NCBI RefSeq assembly: GCF_000657795.2
Contig: NZ_JHEP02000014.1
Span: 62,001 to 126,000 of the forward strand
Source: Bordetella pseudohinzii
Lineage (GTDB): Bacteria > Pseudomonadota > Gammaproteobacteria > Burkholderiales > Burkholderiaceae_B
Reading direction: 5' to 3'
Length of the DNA: 64,000 nucleotides
Shown here: positions 7,264-16,770 of the stretch, one piece after another
Layout: each line of letters opens with the position of its first letter
Numbering within the stretch: the first letter of the stretch is position 1
Notes under the pieces: generated by a model
Told to the model about the DNA's origin: nothing
Database searches by the model: none
What the model saw: the letters and a program-made list of their open reading frames with translations, nothing else
Program-made: the position numbers and the translations under genes

Positions 7264-8211
7264 CTAACGCCAGGCGTTCAGGATACGCCAGGCCAGGCGC
7301 GCCGCCACGCGGGCGCCATGGTTGTCGATATCGAAGTCCGGATTGGCCTCGGCCAGGTCGGCCAGGCGCAGCTTGCCGCTGGCCGCCACCCGGGTGACGA
7401 TGCGTTCGACCACTTCCAGCGGCACGCCATAGGCGGCCGGAGCCGACACGCCCGGCATCACCGAAGCCGGCAGGACATCGAGGTCCACCGTCAGGTAGAC
7501 ATGCCGCGCCTGCGCCAGCAGACGGTCCACGTCGGCCAGGCGCGCGGCCAGGTCGGCCTCGCGCATGTCCACATCCTCGACCCAGAAAGCGCCCACCTCT
7601 TCGGCGCGCGCGAACAGCGCGGCCGTATTGCTCAGGCGCGACACCCCCAGGCAGGCGTATTGCAGCGGCAGGCCGCGCTCGGCGCACAGCGTCACGACTT
7701 GATCGAAAGGCGTGCCCGAACTGGCCGGCCGGCCGGTGCGCAGATCGAAATGCGCATCCAGGTTCAGCACCAGCACCGGACCGGGGTCCTGGCCGCTGTC
7801 CAGCCATTGGCGCAGGCCCATGAAGCTGCCCCAGGCAATCTCGTGGCCACCGCCCAGGGCCAGGGTATGAGCCCCGGCCGCGAGCAGGCGCGCCACCTCG
7901 GCGGCATAGCGCTGTTGCGCGTCCTCCAGATTGCCGTCATCGCAGGCCACATCGCCAGCATCGTGCAGGATCTCCAGCCCGTGGGCCGGGATCCCGGCCA
8001 GCATGCGGCGGATGGCATGCGGCCCCTGCGCCGCGCCGGGACGGCCCTGGTTGCGCAGCACGCCGGCATCGCAGGCAAAGCCCAGCAAGGCGGCTTCGCC
8101 GGCGCGCGGCGCGCGTCCGGGCGGCGCGATCACATGCGCCATGCGGCGCGTATCGCCGCGCTCGCCGCTGTCGTCGCGCGCGCGCCAGACGGGTGTAACG
8201 GCCGGCGTCAT
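7264..8211 (-). CDS. hutG: Formimidoylglutamase (HutG type)
   Basis: A 315-residue ureohydrolase (arginase/agmatinase/formiminoglutamase fold). Manganese ligands are visible in GGGHE (His123), DAHFD (Asp152, His154, Asp156) and [16 protein letters not shown] (Asp243, Asp245). The N-terminal VWRARDD motif and the NLDAHFDLR variant point to formimidoylglutamase, which releases formamide and glutamate in histidine degradation, rather than arginase. Its start overlaps the ABC ATPase stop by 4 bp, so uptake and breakdown are coupled. No hutH, hutU or hutI is present in this window. Arginase-like activity on another guanidino compound is the main alternative. Confidence 0.82.
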   Translation of the reverse strand: MTPAVTPVWRARDDSGERGDTRRMAHVIAPPGRAPRAGEAALLGFACDAGVLRNQGRPGAAQGPHAIRRMLAGIPAHGLEILHDAGDVACDDGNLEDAQQRYAAEVARLLAAGAHTLALGGGHEIAWGSFMGLRQWLDSGQDPGPVLVLNLDAHFDLRTGRPASSGTPFDQVVTLCAERGLPLQYACLGVSRLSNTAALFARAEEVGAFWVEDVDMREADLAARLADVDRLLAQARHVYLTVDLDVLPASVMPGVSAPAAYGVPLEVVERIVTRVAASGKLRLADLAEANPDFDIDNHGARVAARLAWRILNAWR

Positions 8212-8972
8212 GCCTGCGAACTCAGCACCGCCTGCAGGAACTCGCGCGTGCGCGGCTCGCGCGGCTGGCTGAAAATCGTCTCCGGCGGACCGGACTCCAG
8301 GATCACGCCGCCATCCATCACCGCCACCACATCGGCCACTTCGCGCGCAAAGCCCATTTCGTGCGTGACCACCATCATGGTCATGCCTTCCTTGGCCAGC
8401 AGCTTCATGACCTGCAGGACTTCGCCCACCAGCTCGGGGTCCAGCGCCGAGGTCGGCTCGTCGAACAACATGACGTCCGGCTTCATGGCCAGCGCGCGCG
8501 CGATCGCCACGCGCTGCTTCTGGCCGCCCGACAGCGAACCCGGCATGGCCGTGGTCTTGTGCGCCAGGCCCACCTTGGCCAGCAGGTCATGGGCCAGCTG
8601 TTCGGCCTCGGCGCGCGACAGGCCGCGCAAGGTGCGCGGGCCCACGGTGACGTTGTCCAGCACCGACAGGTGCGGAAAGAGATTGAAGGACTGGAACACC
8701 ATGCCCACCTGCATGCGCAGGCGGTTCAGCTGGGCCTCGGGCAATTGCTTGCCATGATCCAGCAGCGCATGGCCGCAGATCTCGATCGTGCCCTGCTGGG
8801 CCACTTCCAGGCCATTGCAGCAGCGCAACAGCGTGCTCTTGCCCGAGCCGCTGGGCCCGATCACCACGACCACCTGCGAAGGCTTGACGTCGAAATCGAT
8901 GCCGCGCAGCACCTCATGCTCGCCGAAGGCCTTGTGCAGCCCGCGGATCTTGATCATTTCTTGCGTGCTCAT
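8208..8972 (-). CDS. Polar amino acid ABC transporter, ATP-binding protein
   Basis: A 254-residue ATPase of the HisP/GlnQ group. Walker [10 protein letters not shown] is at 39-47, the Q-loop at [11 protein letters not shown], the signature LSGGQ at 147-151, Walker B VMLFDEP at 167-173 and the H-switch in VVTHEMGFA. It powers uptake of a polar amino acid together with the permease and binding protein upstream. Both ends overlap neighbours by 4 bp (ATGA), consistent with fixed-stoichiometry translation. Being linked to hutG, it may import histidine or a histidine-derived compound (inference). Confidence 0.93.
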   Translation of the reverse strand: MSTQEMIKIRGLHKAFGEHEVLRGIDFDVKPSQVVVVIGPSGSGKSTLLRCCNGLEVAQQGTIEICGHALLDHGKQLPEAQLNRLRMQVGMVFQSFNLFPHLSVLDNVTVGPRTLRGLSRAEAEQLAHDLLAKVGLAHKTTAMPGSLSGGQKQRVAIARALAMKPDVMLFDEPTSALDPELVGEVLQVMKLLAKEGMTMMVVTHEMGFAREVADVVAVMDGGVILESGPPETIFSQPREPRTREFLQAVLSSQA

Positions 8973-9637
8973 TGCACCATCCCTCCGGCGCGCAGGCGTT
9001 GCTCGACCTTGCGCAGAATCATCGTGGTCACCGTCGTGAGGACCAGGTAAATCAAGGCGACCACCAGATAGGTCTCCAGCGAACGGTAGGACACGCTGAT
9101 GATCTTCTGCCCTTCATGCATCAGGTCATGGATGGTCAGCAGCGACACCAGGGCCGAATTCTTGATCAGGGCGATGAACTCATTGCCCAGCGGCGGGATC
9201 ATGCGCACCACCGCCTGCGGCAGGATGATGATGCGCATGGCCTGCCCGGAAGACATGCCCAGCGAACGCGCGGCCTCGGTCTGGCCGCGGTCCACCGACT
9301 GGATCGCTCCCCGCACAATCTCCGACACATAGGCGCCCGAGTAGATGCCCAGGCCCAGCACGCCGCAGGCAAACGCCGGCAGCACGACGCCGAACTGCGG
9401 CAGGCCGAAGAACCAGATGAACAGCTGCACCAAGAGCGGCGTGCCGCGGAAAAACAGCAGATAGGTGCTGCACAGGTTGTAGATGATGCGGTTCTTGGGA
9501 TTGAGCCGGCCGACCCCGACGAGCAGGCCGATCACACAGCCCAGCAGCAGCGCGCAGGCGGTCAATTCCACCGTGACGGCGGCCCCGCGCAGCAGGGCGT
9601 CGAAGTCAGCGAATACGGGAGCGAAATCCAGATTCAT
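8969..9637 (-). CDS. Polar amino acid ABC transporter, permease protein
   Basis: A 222-residue HisM/GlnP-type inner-membrane permease with about five membrane segments. The EAA loop that docks the ATPase is visible as [22 protein letters not shown], and the typical [17 protein letters not shown] motif is near residue 70. The start MNLDFAPVF at 9637 overlaps the binding-protein stop by 4 bp. Only one permease gene is present, so the membrane channel is probably a homodimer. Confidence 0.92.
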   Translation of the reverse strand: MNLDFAPVFADFDALLRGAAVTVELTACALLLGCVIGLLVGVGRLNPKNRIIYNLCSTYLLFFRGTPLLVQLFIWFFGLPQFGVVLPAFACGVLGLGIYSGAYVSEIVRGAIQSVDRGQTEAARSLGMSSGQAMRIIILPQAVVRMIPPLGNEFIALIKNSALVSLLTIHDLMHEGQKIISVSYRSLETYLVVALIYLVLTTVTTMILRKVEQRLRAGGMVQ

Positions 9638-10377
9638 TTGGCGGGCGCCTCGAACCACTTGTTCAGCAGACGGTCGTAGGTGCCGTCGGCCTTGATCTTC
9701 TTGAGCGCGGCGTTCAGTTCGCCGGTCAGCTCAGGCTTGGACTTGGGCACGGCGATGCCGTATTCCTCGGTGGTGATCTGCTCGGTCAGCACGGTCAGGT
9801 CCTGGGTGCTTTGCGCGAACAGCTTGGCGGCGGGCTTGCCGGTCACCGCGGCATCGCTGCGGCCGATCTGCACCAGGTTGAACATTTCCTGGTTCTTCTC
9901 GACTTCGACGCGCTGCACCTTGGGATAGTTGTCGCGCAGATAGTTCACCGACTTGGTTCCCACCTGCACCGACACCCTGCGGCCGTCCAGGTCCTTCAGC
10001 GTCTTGACGGGGCCATCCTTCTTGGTCAGCACGACCAGGCCGCCGGCGTAGTACGGATCCGTGAAGTCCACCACCTTCTTGCGCTCATCGGTGATGTAGA
10101 TGGCCGAGACGGCGATGTCGGCGCGGCCGGCCTGCAGGGCCGGGATCAGGCCCTTGAAATCAATGTCGATCCACTGGATCTTCTTGCCCATGGCCTGGCC
10201 CAGGGCCTCGACCAGTTCGATGTCAAAGCCGGTGCGCTTGCCGTCCTTGACGAATTCCATGGGCGGGAAGGTGGCGTCGGTCACGGCGCGGATGGTGTCT
10301 TCGGCGAAGCTGCTGGCGCTGGTCAGCGTCAGGCCCAGCGTCAGCGCGGCGGTCAGCAATTGGCGGCGAGTCGTCAT
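9634..10377 (-). CDS. Polar amino acid ABC transporter, substrate-binding protein
   Basis: A 247-residue periplasmic binding protein of family SBP_bac_3. It has a Sec signal peptide (MTTRRQLL, hydrophobic core, cleavage near SFAE). The mature protein shows the usual TDATFPPMEFVKDGKRTGFD opening and the GRADIAVSAIYITDERKKVVDFTDPYY hinge motif. It captures a polar amino acid and delivers it to the permease encoded next. The specific ligand is not predictable by eye; the downstream hutG suggests histidine or a related compound. Confidence 0.92.
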   Translation of the reverse strand: MTTRRQLLTAALTLGLTLTSASSFAEDTIRAVTDATFPPMEFVKDGKRTGFDIELVEALGQAMGKKIQWIDIDFKGLIPALQAGRADIAVSAIYITDERKKVVDFTDPYYAGGLVVLTKKDGPVKTLKDLDGRRVSVQVGTKSVNYLRDNYPKVQRVEVEKNQEMFNLVQIGRSDAAVTGKPAAKLFAQSTQDLTVLTEQITTEEYGIAVPKSKPELTGELNAALKKIKADGTYDRLLNKWFEAPAK

Positions 10378-10411
10378 GGTGCGTCCTATCGTTCAGGGTT
10401 GGCGAGGTACT

Positions 10412-11146
10412 TCAGTGGGCCGCCAATCGGGCGGAAATTCGTTCGGCGGCCGCCACGGTCATGGCGGCCAGGGATTGGGTGCGGCCGGCCGCGCGGGTCG
10501 ACGGCGCCATCAGGGTGATGGAGGCGACCGCCTGGGCCGGGCGCCGGAAGACCGGCACGCTCACGCCCCAGACGCCGGCGTCGACTTCACTGTCGCTCAT
10601 GGCATAGCCCTGGCGGCGGATGGCCAGCAGGTCGCGCTCCAGCGCGGCCAGGTCGGCGCCGGCCGCGCCGAGTTCTTCCAGGCGGGTCTGCAGGCGCGCG
10701 GCCGGCATGAAGGCCAGCAGCGACTTGGCCGAGGCGCCCTTGACCAGCGGCAAGCCCCGCCCTTTCACAAAAGAGCAGCGCAGGGGGTGCTGGCTTTCCA
10801 CCATGTCCAGGCAGACGGCCTGGTCCTTGACGGCCACCAGCAGGCCCACGGTCTCTCCGGACTCGGCCGCCAGGCGCGCCATGTCGTCCTGCGACTCCTG
10901 GATCAGGAAAGACGATTGATCGAACCCGCGCGCCAATTGCACGCAAGCCGGCCCGGGCCCGTAGCAGCCCGCCTGCTCCAGCACAAAACCCCAGCGCTTG
11001 AGCAGGCCGATCTGCCGGTACAGCGTGCTTTGCGCCAGGCCGGTCTGTTCGGCCAGCGCGGCAATCGTCAAAGGGCTCTCATGGCGCGCCAGCGTGGCCA
11101 GTACATACAGCACACGGTCGGCGCCGCCAGCGATCTGTTCCTGCAT
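10412..11146 (-). CDS. IclR family transcriptional regulator of the ABC/hutG operon
   Basis: A 244-residue IclR-type regulator. The N-terminal winged helix (DRVLYVLATLARHESPLTIAALAEQTGLAQSTLYRQI) is followed by the effector-binding domain with DMVESQHPLRCSFVKGRGLPLVKGASAKSLLAF. The ATG at 11146 is used; the TTG directly upstream is also in frame. It lies 34 bp upstream of the binding-protein gene on the same strand, so it is probably both first gene and regulator of the operon. A 28-bp near-palindrome sits 71-98 bp upstream of its start. Confidence 0.9.
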   Translation of the reverse strand: MQEQIAGGADRVLYVLATLARHESPLTIAALAEQTGLAQSTLYRQIGLLKRWGFVLEQAGCYGPGPACVQLARGFDQSSFLIQESQDDMARLAAESGETVGLLVAVKDQAVCLDMVESQHPLRCSFVKGRGLPLVKGASAKSLLAFMPAARLQTRLEELGAAGADLAALERDLLAIRRQGYAMSDSEVDAGVWGVSVPVFRRPAQAVASITLMAPSTRAAGRTQSLAAMTVAAAERISARLAAH

Positions 11147-11216
11147 CAATACCGTCTCTCAGACAGACATTCAGTGACAACAGATTAGCTTTTTTTCTCA
11201 AAACGCCAATGCAATA

Positions 11217-11244
11217 TTCCCGATTTATGAGAATAACTCGGGAA
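11217..11244. promoter_or_regulatory. Near-perfect palindrome upstream of the iclR-ABC-hutG operon
   Basis: The sequence reads TTCCCGA-n-TTAT-n4-ATAA-n-TCGGGAA: two 12-base arms that match except at one position. It lies in the AT-rich region upstream of the IclR regulator. Size, symmetry and place suggest a repressor or activator operator, possibly autoregulatory for the IclR protein; this is inference. Confidence 0.5.
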
Positions 11245-11284
11245 AACCCCAGTCATATTTCCTGATTTTTGGGCATGGCGATAC

Positions 11285-11310
11285 AAAAAAAGCCCCGCGA
11301 TGGGGGCTTT
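11285..11310 (-). terminator. Intrinsic terminator after ankyrin gene
   Basis: The stem AAAGCCCC/GGGGCTTT with a 6-base loop (11289-11310) is preceded by an A-run on the plus strand, giving a U-run for minus-strand transcripts. It closes the mltG-to-ankyrin operon 25 bp after the last stop. Confidence 0.82.
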
Positions 11311-11334
11311 GGGGAAAGACAGACGCGAGCCGCT

Positions 11335-12147
11335 TCAGTCGTAGGACTGCAGGCGAAGCCCCGACACGCCGCGCACGCCGGGCGCTTCGGCCGGGGCCGC
11401 CGGCTCGGTCGGCCGGCGCGCCGCGGCGGGCGCGGCGGGCGGCGCGGCGGCCGCGCCGGCGCCCCGCTGGGCTTCGCGGGCCTGCCAAGTCTTCTCGGAG
11501 ACGCGCTGCAATTCTTCCGACAAGCTGCCCCACTTGCCGGCCAGGGCCCAATCGGCCGCCGTCTGGCCCTTGAGGTCCTGCGTGGTCGGATCCGCGCCGG
11601 CATCGAGCAGCAGCTGCACCATGGCCCGGTTGCCCGAATACCCCGCCATCATGAGCGGCGTGCGCCCCTCCGAGGATGGCGCATTGGCCATCGCCCCCTT
11701 GGACAGGAGCAGCTTGGCGGTATCGACCTGGCCCTTGGAGGCCGCGTAATGCAGAGGCGTCCATCCCAGGCGGTTGACCTCGGCGCCGCGCGCGATGAGC
11801 TTGCGCGCCCGCTCGGTCTGCCCGGCCAGGGCCAGATACATCAAGGGCGTTTCGCCGGCGGGGTTCTGGATATTGACGTCGGTGCGCGGGTCGGCCGCCA
11901 GCACGTCGAAAACCTCCCAGGCATCGTCGACCACCGCGCGCATGATGGCGGGCTGCCCGTTCTTGAAACGCACATTGGGATCGGCGCCGCGGGCCAGCAA
12001 GGCCTTCAGTTCGGCCGGGCGGTCATTGTGCACATAGAACCACCAGTTCTTGGGCACCTGCGCCGCCCCCGCCGCTGGCGAGGCGGCCAGGCTCAGGGCC
12101 ATCAACGCCTGCGCCGCCACGGCGGCCATCTTGATTCTTGCCCTCAT
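11335..12147 (-). CDS. Ankyrin repeat protein, exported
   Basis: A 270-residue protein with a Sec signal peptide (MRARIKMAAVAAQALMALSL to about ASPAAGA) and about five ankyrin repeats between residues 35 and 205. Clear units are NRLGWTPLHYAASKGQVDTAKLL and EGRTPLMMAGYSGNRAMVQLL. The C-terminal third is Ala/Pro-rich and probably disordered. It should act in the periplasm as a protein-binding scaffold; the partner is unknown. AAAGGAG lies before the ATG. It is the last gene of the mltG-tmk-holB-tatD group, 34 bp after tatD, and ends at a strong terminator. Confidence 0.85.
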   Translation of the reverse strand: MRARIKMAAVAAQALMALSLAASPAAGAAQVPKNWWFYVHNDRPAELKALLARGADPNVRFKNGQPAIMRAVVDDAWEVFDVLAADPRTDVNIQNPAGETPLMYLALAGQTERARKLIARGAEVNRLGWTPLHYAASKGQVDTAKLLLSKGAMANAPSSEGRTPLMMAGYSGNRAMVQLLLDAGADPTTQDLKGQTAADWALAGKWGSLSEELQRVSEKTWQAREAQRGAGAAAAPPAAPAAARRPTEPAAPAEAPGVRGVSGLRLQSYD

Positions 12148-12181
12148 GCCCGGCTCCTTTAAGGTAAGAAATTACTTTTAC

Positions 12182-12952
12182 TTATCGCTCTATCTTACTG
12201 AAAAGTTTAAAGAAATTTTCCGTCGAAGCCCGAGCGATCTCGGCCACCGGACGCCCCTGCAGCTCGGCGATCTTCTCGGCCACATGGATGACCTTGGAGG
12301 GGTCATTGAGCTTGCCGCGATACGGCACCGGCGCCAGATAGGGCGCGTCGGTTTCGATCAGCAAACGATCCAGCGGCATATTGCGCCCGACTTCGTGCAC
12401 GATGCCGGCATTCTTGAACGTGACGATGCCCGAGAGCGAAATATGGAAATTGAGATCCATCGCGGCCTGGGCCATGTCCCAGGTCTCGGTGAAACAGTGC
12501 ATCACCCCGCCGACCTCCTCGGCGCCCTCTTCCTTGAGAATGCGCACCGTGTCCTCGGCCGAGTTGCGGGTATGGATGATGAGCGGCAGCCGCGCCTGGC
12601 GGGCCGCCCGGATATGGCGGCGAAAGCGCTCGCGCTGCCAGTCCAGCGGTTCGCTCAGGCGGTAGTAGTCCAGCCCCGTCTCGCCGATGGCGACGACCTT
12701 GGGATCCTGGGCCAGCCGCAGCAGCTCCTCGGGCTCGGGGTCGGGCGTGTCCTCGTAATCGGGGTGCACGCCCACCGAGGCCCACAAATTGCCATGCGGA
12801 CGGACGAGCGCCATCAGGCCGGGCCACTCCGGCATATTGACGCTGACCACCAGCGCATGCGTGACCTGGTTGGCCGCCATGCGCTCCAGCACGGCGGGCA
12901 GGTCGGAGGCCAGCTCCGGAAAATTCAAATGGCAGTGGGAATCTACATACAT
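12182..12952 (-). CDS. TatD family metal-dependent deoxyribonuclease
   Basis: A 256-residue amidohydrolase-fold nuclease. It starts MYVDSHCHLNF, where the HxH pair begins the metal site. Other ligands are in GETGLDYY (Glu), IIHTRN (His), VMHCFTE (His) and ETDAPYLAPVP (Asp). TatD/YcfH enzymes act as 3'-5' DNA exonucleases or D-aminoacyl-type hydrolases in the cytoplasm. The start is set by the conserved N-terminus; no good ribosome site is visible, suggesting coupling to holB 19 bp upstream. It is the YcfH-like paralogue expected beside holB. Confidence 0.9.
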   Translation of the reverse strand: MYVDSHCHLNFPELASDLPAVLERMAANQVTHALVVSVNMPEWPGLMALVRPHGNLWASVGVHPDYEDTPDPEPEELLRLAQDPKVVAIGETGLDYYRLSEPLDWQRERFRRHIRAARQARLPLIIHTRNSAEDTVRILKEEGAEEVGGVMHCFTETWDMAQAAMDLNFHISLSGIVTFKNAGIVHEVGRNMPLDRLLIETDAPYLAPVPYRGKLNDPSKVIHVAEKIAELQGRPVAEIARASTENFFKLFSKIER

Positions 12953-12971
12953 GGCGGAAAAATACGCAGGC

Positions 12972-14027
12972 CTAGCCTTGGCAGGATAGCACCACGCGCT
13001 GCAGTGCGGCATGGGCGAAAAGCTTGGCGTTCAGGGGATGCCCGGCCAGGGCGCGCTGGCGGGTGAGCCAGCGGCCGGTCTCGGCCAGGGGCGCGGGCCG
13101 GGCGCGGGCGGCGATGGCGGCCAGGGACTGGGCCAGGCTGGGAAAGTACCGCGCGGCGGCGCCATGGACGGCCAGGTTCAGATCGGTGAAGAAACGCTGC
13201 AACGTGGCCAGCCATTCGGCGGCGGGCTGCTTCTCCAGCGACTCGGCCAGGGTGCCGACATCGGGCGCGCGGCCGGCGGCCAGGCTCTCGGCCATGTCGG
13301 CCAGCCAGGCCGGCACGGGGCTGTCGGATTGCGCGGCCAGACGGCGCGCCGCAAGGGGCGCGCCGCCAGCGGCGGCCAGCCAGTCCTCGGCTTGCGCCAC
13401 GCCCTGCCCGGCCAGCCATGCATGCGCCGTGGCGGCATCGGGCGTGGGCAGGGGCAGCCGGCGGCAGCGCGACACCAGGGTCGGCAATAGCCGGTCGGGC
13501 GCATCGGCGACCAGCAGGAAAACCGTATGGGCCGGCGGCTCTTCCAGCACCTTGAGCAAGGCATTGGCCGATACCGCGTTCAAGGCCTGGGCCGGATAGA
13601 TCAGCGCGACGCGCCAGCCGCCGCGGTGGGTGGCCGTATTGAACCAGGACTCCAGGGCGCGGATCTGGTCGATGCGGATGTCCTTGGACGGTGCTTTCTT
13701 CGTGCCGGCGCCCGCGGCGGGCTCGGTCCCGTCTTCGGCGGCCTCGGCCGCCTCGGCGCCCTCCTCGGCGGCCAGCGCGTCGGGCCGCACGCGGCGCAGG
13801 TCAGGATGATTGCCCGCGGCCACCCAGGCGCAGGCCGGGCAGGCGCCGCAGGCCCGGCCCTGGCGGGGCGATTCGCACAACAGGCTGGCCGCGGCGGCCG
13901 CGGCGAAATCCAGCTTGCCGATGCCGGCCGCGCCATGGATGAGCCAGGCGTGGGCAAAGCGCTCGCGCTGCGCCAGCCAGGCGCGGGCGGTCTCCAGGTG
14001 CCAGGGAGCGAATTCGGCCAGGCTCAT
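12972..14027 (-). CDS. holB: DNA polymerase III subunit delta'
   Basis: A 351-residue clamp-loader subunit. It has the AAA+ core with the degenerate P-loop GAAGIGK and the four-Cys zinc module [16 protein letters not shown]. The sensor/SRC-like region [35 protein letters not shown] is typical of delta'. It helps load the beta clamp during replication. A low-complexity acidic Ala/Glu insertion (about residues 85-105) precedes the sensor region. Its start overlaps the tmk stop by 4 bp; the tmk-holB pair is conserved across proteobacteria. Confidence 0.93.
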   Translation of the reverse strand: MSLAEFAPWHLETARAWLAQRERFAHAWLIHGAAGIGKLDFAAAAAASLLCESPRQGRACGACPACAWVAAGNHPDLRRVRPDALAAEEGAEAAEAAEDGTEPAAGAGTKKAPSKDIRIDQIRALESWFNTATHRGGWRVALIYPAQALNAVSANALLKVLEEPPAHTVFLLVADAPDRLLPTLVSRCRRLPLPTPDAATAHAWLAGQGVAQAEDWLAAAGGAPLAARRLAAQSDSPVPAWLADMAESLAAGRAPDVGTLAESLEKQPAAEWLATLQRFFTDLNLAVHGAAARYFPSLAQSLAAIAARARPAPLAETGRWLTRQRALAGHPLNAKLFAHAALQRVVLSCQG

Positions 14028-14647
14028 GCCGCGTTGCGCGCCAGAAAGCGCTGCAGATCGTCCTGCAGCGCGCGCCGGACCGTGTCCAGGGGCTGGCTGG
14101 CGTCGATGACATGGATGCGCCCGGGCTCGGCCGCCGCGCGCGCATGATAGGCCGCGCGCGTGCGCTCGAAAAAGGCCTCGGCCTCCTGCTCGAAACGATC
14201 GAGCTGGCGCTCGCCGGCCATGCGCGCGCGCGCCACGGCCAGCGGCACATCGAACAGCCAGGTCAGGTCGGGCCGCAGCGGCGGCCGCAGCCAGTGCTCA
14301 AGCTCGGCCACGCGGGCCGCGCCCAGCTCGCGCCCGCCGCCCTGATAGGCATAGGTCGCATCCGTGTAGCGGTCGCAGACCACCCAGGCGCCGCGCGCCA
14401 GGGCCGGGGCGATCACCTGGCGCAGATGCTCGCTGCGGGCGGCGAACATGATCAGTGTCTCGGTATCCAGGCCCATGGGCTCATTGAGCACCAGTTCGCG
14501 CAGGCGCTCGCCCAAGGGCGTGCCGCCCGGCTCGCGCGTGGACACAACCTCCAGGCCGTGCTGGCGCAAGCTGTCGACCAGCCAGGCGGTATGGGTGCTC
14601 TTGCCAGCGCCGTCCACACCTTCCAGCGTGATGAAGCGTCCTGTCAT
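14024..14647 (-). CDS. tmk: Thymidylate kinase
   Basis: A 207-residue dTMP kinase making dTDP for DNA synthesis. The P-loop is [14 protein letters not shown] (residues 9-18), the DRx motif is [15 protein letters not shown], and the LID region is [16 protein letters not shown]. The start ATG overlaps the mltG stop by one base (TGATG), and the end overlaps holB by 4 bp. Confidence 0.95.
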   Translation of the reverse strand: MTGRFITLEGVDGAGKSTHTAWLVDSLRQHGLEVVSTREPGGTPLGERLRELVLNEPMGLDTETLIMFAARSEHLRQVIAPALARGAWVVCDRYTDATYAYQGGGRELGAARVAELEHWLRPPLRPDLTWLFDVPLAVARARMAGERQLDRFEQEAEAFFERTRAAYHARAAAEPGRIHVIDASQPLDTVRRALQDDLQRFLARNAA

Positions 14648-15663
14648 CAATTCTGCCCTTGTCCGAGGATGAAGCGGGATACGTTGCGATTGTGCTCCGT
14701 CAGGTTGGCCGAGAACTCGCTCGTGCCATTGCCGCGGGAGACAAAATACAGAAACTTGTGCTTTTCCGGCTGCACGGCGGCCGCCAGCGCCGCGCGTCCG
14801 GCCGCCGCGATGGGCGTGGGCGGCAGGCCGGGCCGGGTGTAGGTGTTCCAGGGCGTGTCGGTCTGCAAATCGCGCCGCCGGATGCGGCCTTGGTAATTCT
14901 CGCCCATGCCGTAGATCACGGTGGGGTCGGTCTGCAGCAGCATGCCGATGCGCAGGCGGTTGGCGAACACGCCCGCGATGCGCGCGCGTTCCGGCCCATG
15001 GCCGGTTTCCTTCTCGATAATGGACGCCATGATCAGCGCCTCATAGGGCGTGGCCATGGGCAGGTCGGGGTCGCGCTTGGCCCAGGTGGCGGTCAGCACG
15101 CGCTGGCCCTCTTCATAGGCGCGGCGCAGGATGTCGTAATCGGTGCTGCCCGGGGTGAAGATATAAGTGTCCGGGAAGAACATGCCCTCGGGATGCTTGA
15201 TGTCCGCGCCCAGTTTTTCCATCAGCGCCTCGTCGCTGATGTCGCCCAAGGTCTGCTTGACGTCGGGATGCACGCGCAGCGCGGCGCGGATCTGCCGGAA
15301 GGTCCAGCCCTCGACGAAGGTGATCTGGCGCTGCGACATATCGCCGCGCGCCAGGCGCTCCAGCAGCAGCCAGGGACTGTCCCCGTTGATGGCCTGATAG
15401 CCGCCCGCCTTGATGTCCTTGTCGCGCTCGGACAGCCGCGCCATCCATACGAAACCCGGCTCCCAGACCGGCACGCCGGCGGCATTGAGCGTGCGCGCGA
15501 TGGCGCGCGGGGTGGCGCCGGGATCGACGACAAAATCCACCCGGTCCGCGGCCAGCCGTATGGGCTGGTTCATCCAGTACCAGGCGCCGGCCGCGGCGCC
15601 GGCGACGGCCAGCACCACCGCCAGCAACAGCAGCAGAAAATAGAAACCAAGGCTTTTTTTCAT
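14647..15663 (-). CDS. mltG: Endolytic transglycosylase MltG
   Basis: A 338-residue inner-membrane protein with one N-terminal transmembrane helix (residues about 7-30) and a periplasmic YceG domain. The catalytic glutamate is Glu217 in ASIIEKET, and EGMFFPDTY is present. It cleaves nascent peptidoglycan strands and is proposed to terminate glycan elongation. The MKKSLGF start gives the right family length. It is divergent from ygfZ, with a 116-bp shared promoter region, and heads the mltG-tmk-holB-tatD set. Confidence 0.93.
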   Translation of the reverse strand: MKKSLGFYFLLLLLAVVLAVAGAAAGAWYWMNQPIRLAADRVDFVVDPGATPRAIARTLNAAGVPVWEPGFVWMARLSERDKDIKAGGYQAINGDSPWLLLERLARGDMSQRQITFVEGWTFRQIRAALRVHPDVKQTLGDISDEALMEKLGADIKHPEGMFFPDTYIFTPGSTDYDILRRAYEEGQRVLTATWAKRDPDLPMATPYEALIMASIIEKETGHGPERARIAGVFANRLRIGMLLQTDPTVIYGMGENYQGRIRRRDLQTDTPWNTYTRPGLPPTPIAAAGRAALAAAVQPEKHKFLYFVSRGNGTSEFSANLTEHNRNVSRFILGQGQN

Positions 15664-15779
15664 AAGAGTGCGCAGTTTAATGGATCGTGGCGAGCCGCGC
15701 CGCCCCTGCGGCCGGCACGGGCTTGCCGCGCCCGGCGCCGGCTCGCGGGTATCATGAGGCGTTTGCACAACCGCCCGTC

Positions 15780-16766
15780 ATGCCAGCCTCAGTCATGCAC
15801 CCACTGACCGATTCGATCCTCTCCCGCCCCGAAGGTTCGCCGCGCTTTGCCCCCCTGTCCGGGCTGCGTGTCCTCACCGCCGCCGGCCCCGACGCCCCCG
15901 GCTTTCTGCACGGCCAGCTCACCCAGGATGTCAACGGGCTGCCGCCCGACGGCGCCCGGCTGGCGGGCTATTGCACCGCCAAAGGCCGGCTGCTGGCCAC
16001 GCTGGTCATGTGGCGCGCCGGCGCCGAATCCATCGAGGCCCTCGTGCGCGCCGACCTGGCCGAGGCCCTGGTCAAGCGGCTGTCGATGTTTGTGCTGCGC
16101 GCCAAGGTCAAGATCGGCCTGGCCGAGCGCGCCGTGGCCGGCGTGAGCGCCAGCCCCGCGCAGCTCGACGCCCTGTCGCAGGCCGCCGGCGGCGCCCTGC
16201 CCGCCACGGCCTGGGCGCGCGCCGACCTGCCCAGCGGCACCTGGATCGCCGCCCCCGGCGCCAGCCCGCGCTGGTGGTGGGTGGCCGATGCCGCGCAGAT
16301 CCAGAGCCATGGCGCCGCGCTGGCGGCCCTGCTCGGCAAGGATGACGAAGACAGCTGGCGCGCCGCCGACCTGGCCGCCGGCCTGCCCTGGATTGCCGCG
16401 GCCACGCAAGACCTGTTCATTCCGCAAACCGTCAATCTTGAACTGATCGGCGGCGTCAGCTTCACCAAGGGCTGCTATCCCGGCCAGGAAGTCGTCGCCC
16501 GCAGCCATTACCGCGGCACGGTCAAGCGCCGCATGGCCCATGGCACCACGGCCTTGCCCGTGCCCGCCGCCGGCACCGACGTCTACGACGCCGCCGACCC
16601 CGGCGAACCCGTGGGCCGCGTGGTCGATGCCGCGCGCGCCGGCGATGCCGCCAGCCTGCTGTTCGAAACCACGCTGGCCGCCCTGCCCGCCGGGCAGCTG
16701 CGCCTGGGCGCGCCCGACGGCCCGGCCATCACGCTGGCCGAGCTGCCCTACGCCATCCAGGAATAA
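15780..16766 (+). CDS. ygfZ: tRNA-modifying/iron-sulfur repair protein YgfZ
   Basis: A 328-residue folate-binding GcvT-like protein. The family signature KGCYPGQEVVARSHYRG (Cys at about 232) is intact. YgfZ proteins support iron-sulfur enzymes such as MiaB in a folate-dependent manner. Two in-frame ATGs are possible, 15780 and 15795, neither with a convincing ribosome site; the first is reported. Divergent pairing with mltG is common in betaproteobacteria. Confidence 0.9.
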   Translation: MPASVMHPLTDSILSRPEGSPRFAPLSGLRVLTAAGPDAPGFLHGQLTQDVNGLPPDGARLAGYCTAKGRLLATLVMWRAGAESIEALVRADLAEALVKRLSMFVLRAKVKIGLAERAVAGVSASPAQLDALSQAAGGALPATAWARADLPSGTWIAAPGASPRWWWVADAAQIQSHGAALAALLGKDDEDSWRAADLAAGLPWIAAATQDLFIPQTVNLELIGGVSFTKGCYPGQEVVARSHYRGTVKRRMAHGTTALPVPAAGTDVYDAADPGEPVGRVVDAARAGDAASLLFETTLAALPAGQLRLGAPDGPAITLAELPYAIQE

Positions 16767-16770
16767 GCGC

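Noticed and set aside
7264-8211. Arginase or agmatinase
   Set aside because: The NLDAHFDLR variant, the VWRARDD N-terminus and the transporter context fit formimidoylglutamase better, though not exclusively.
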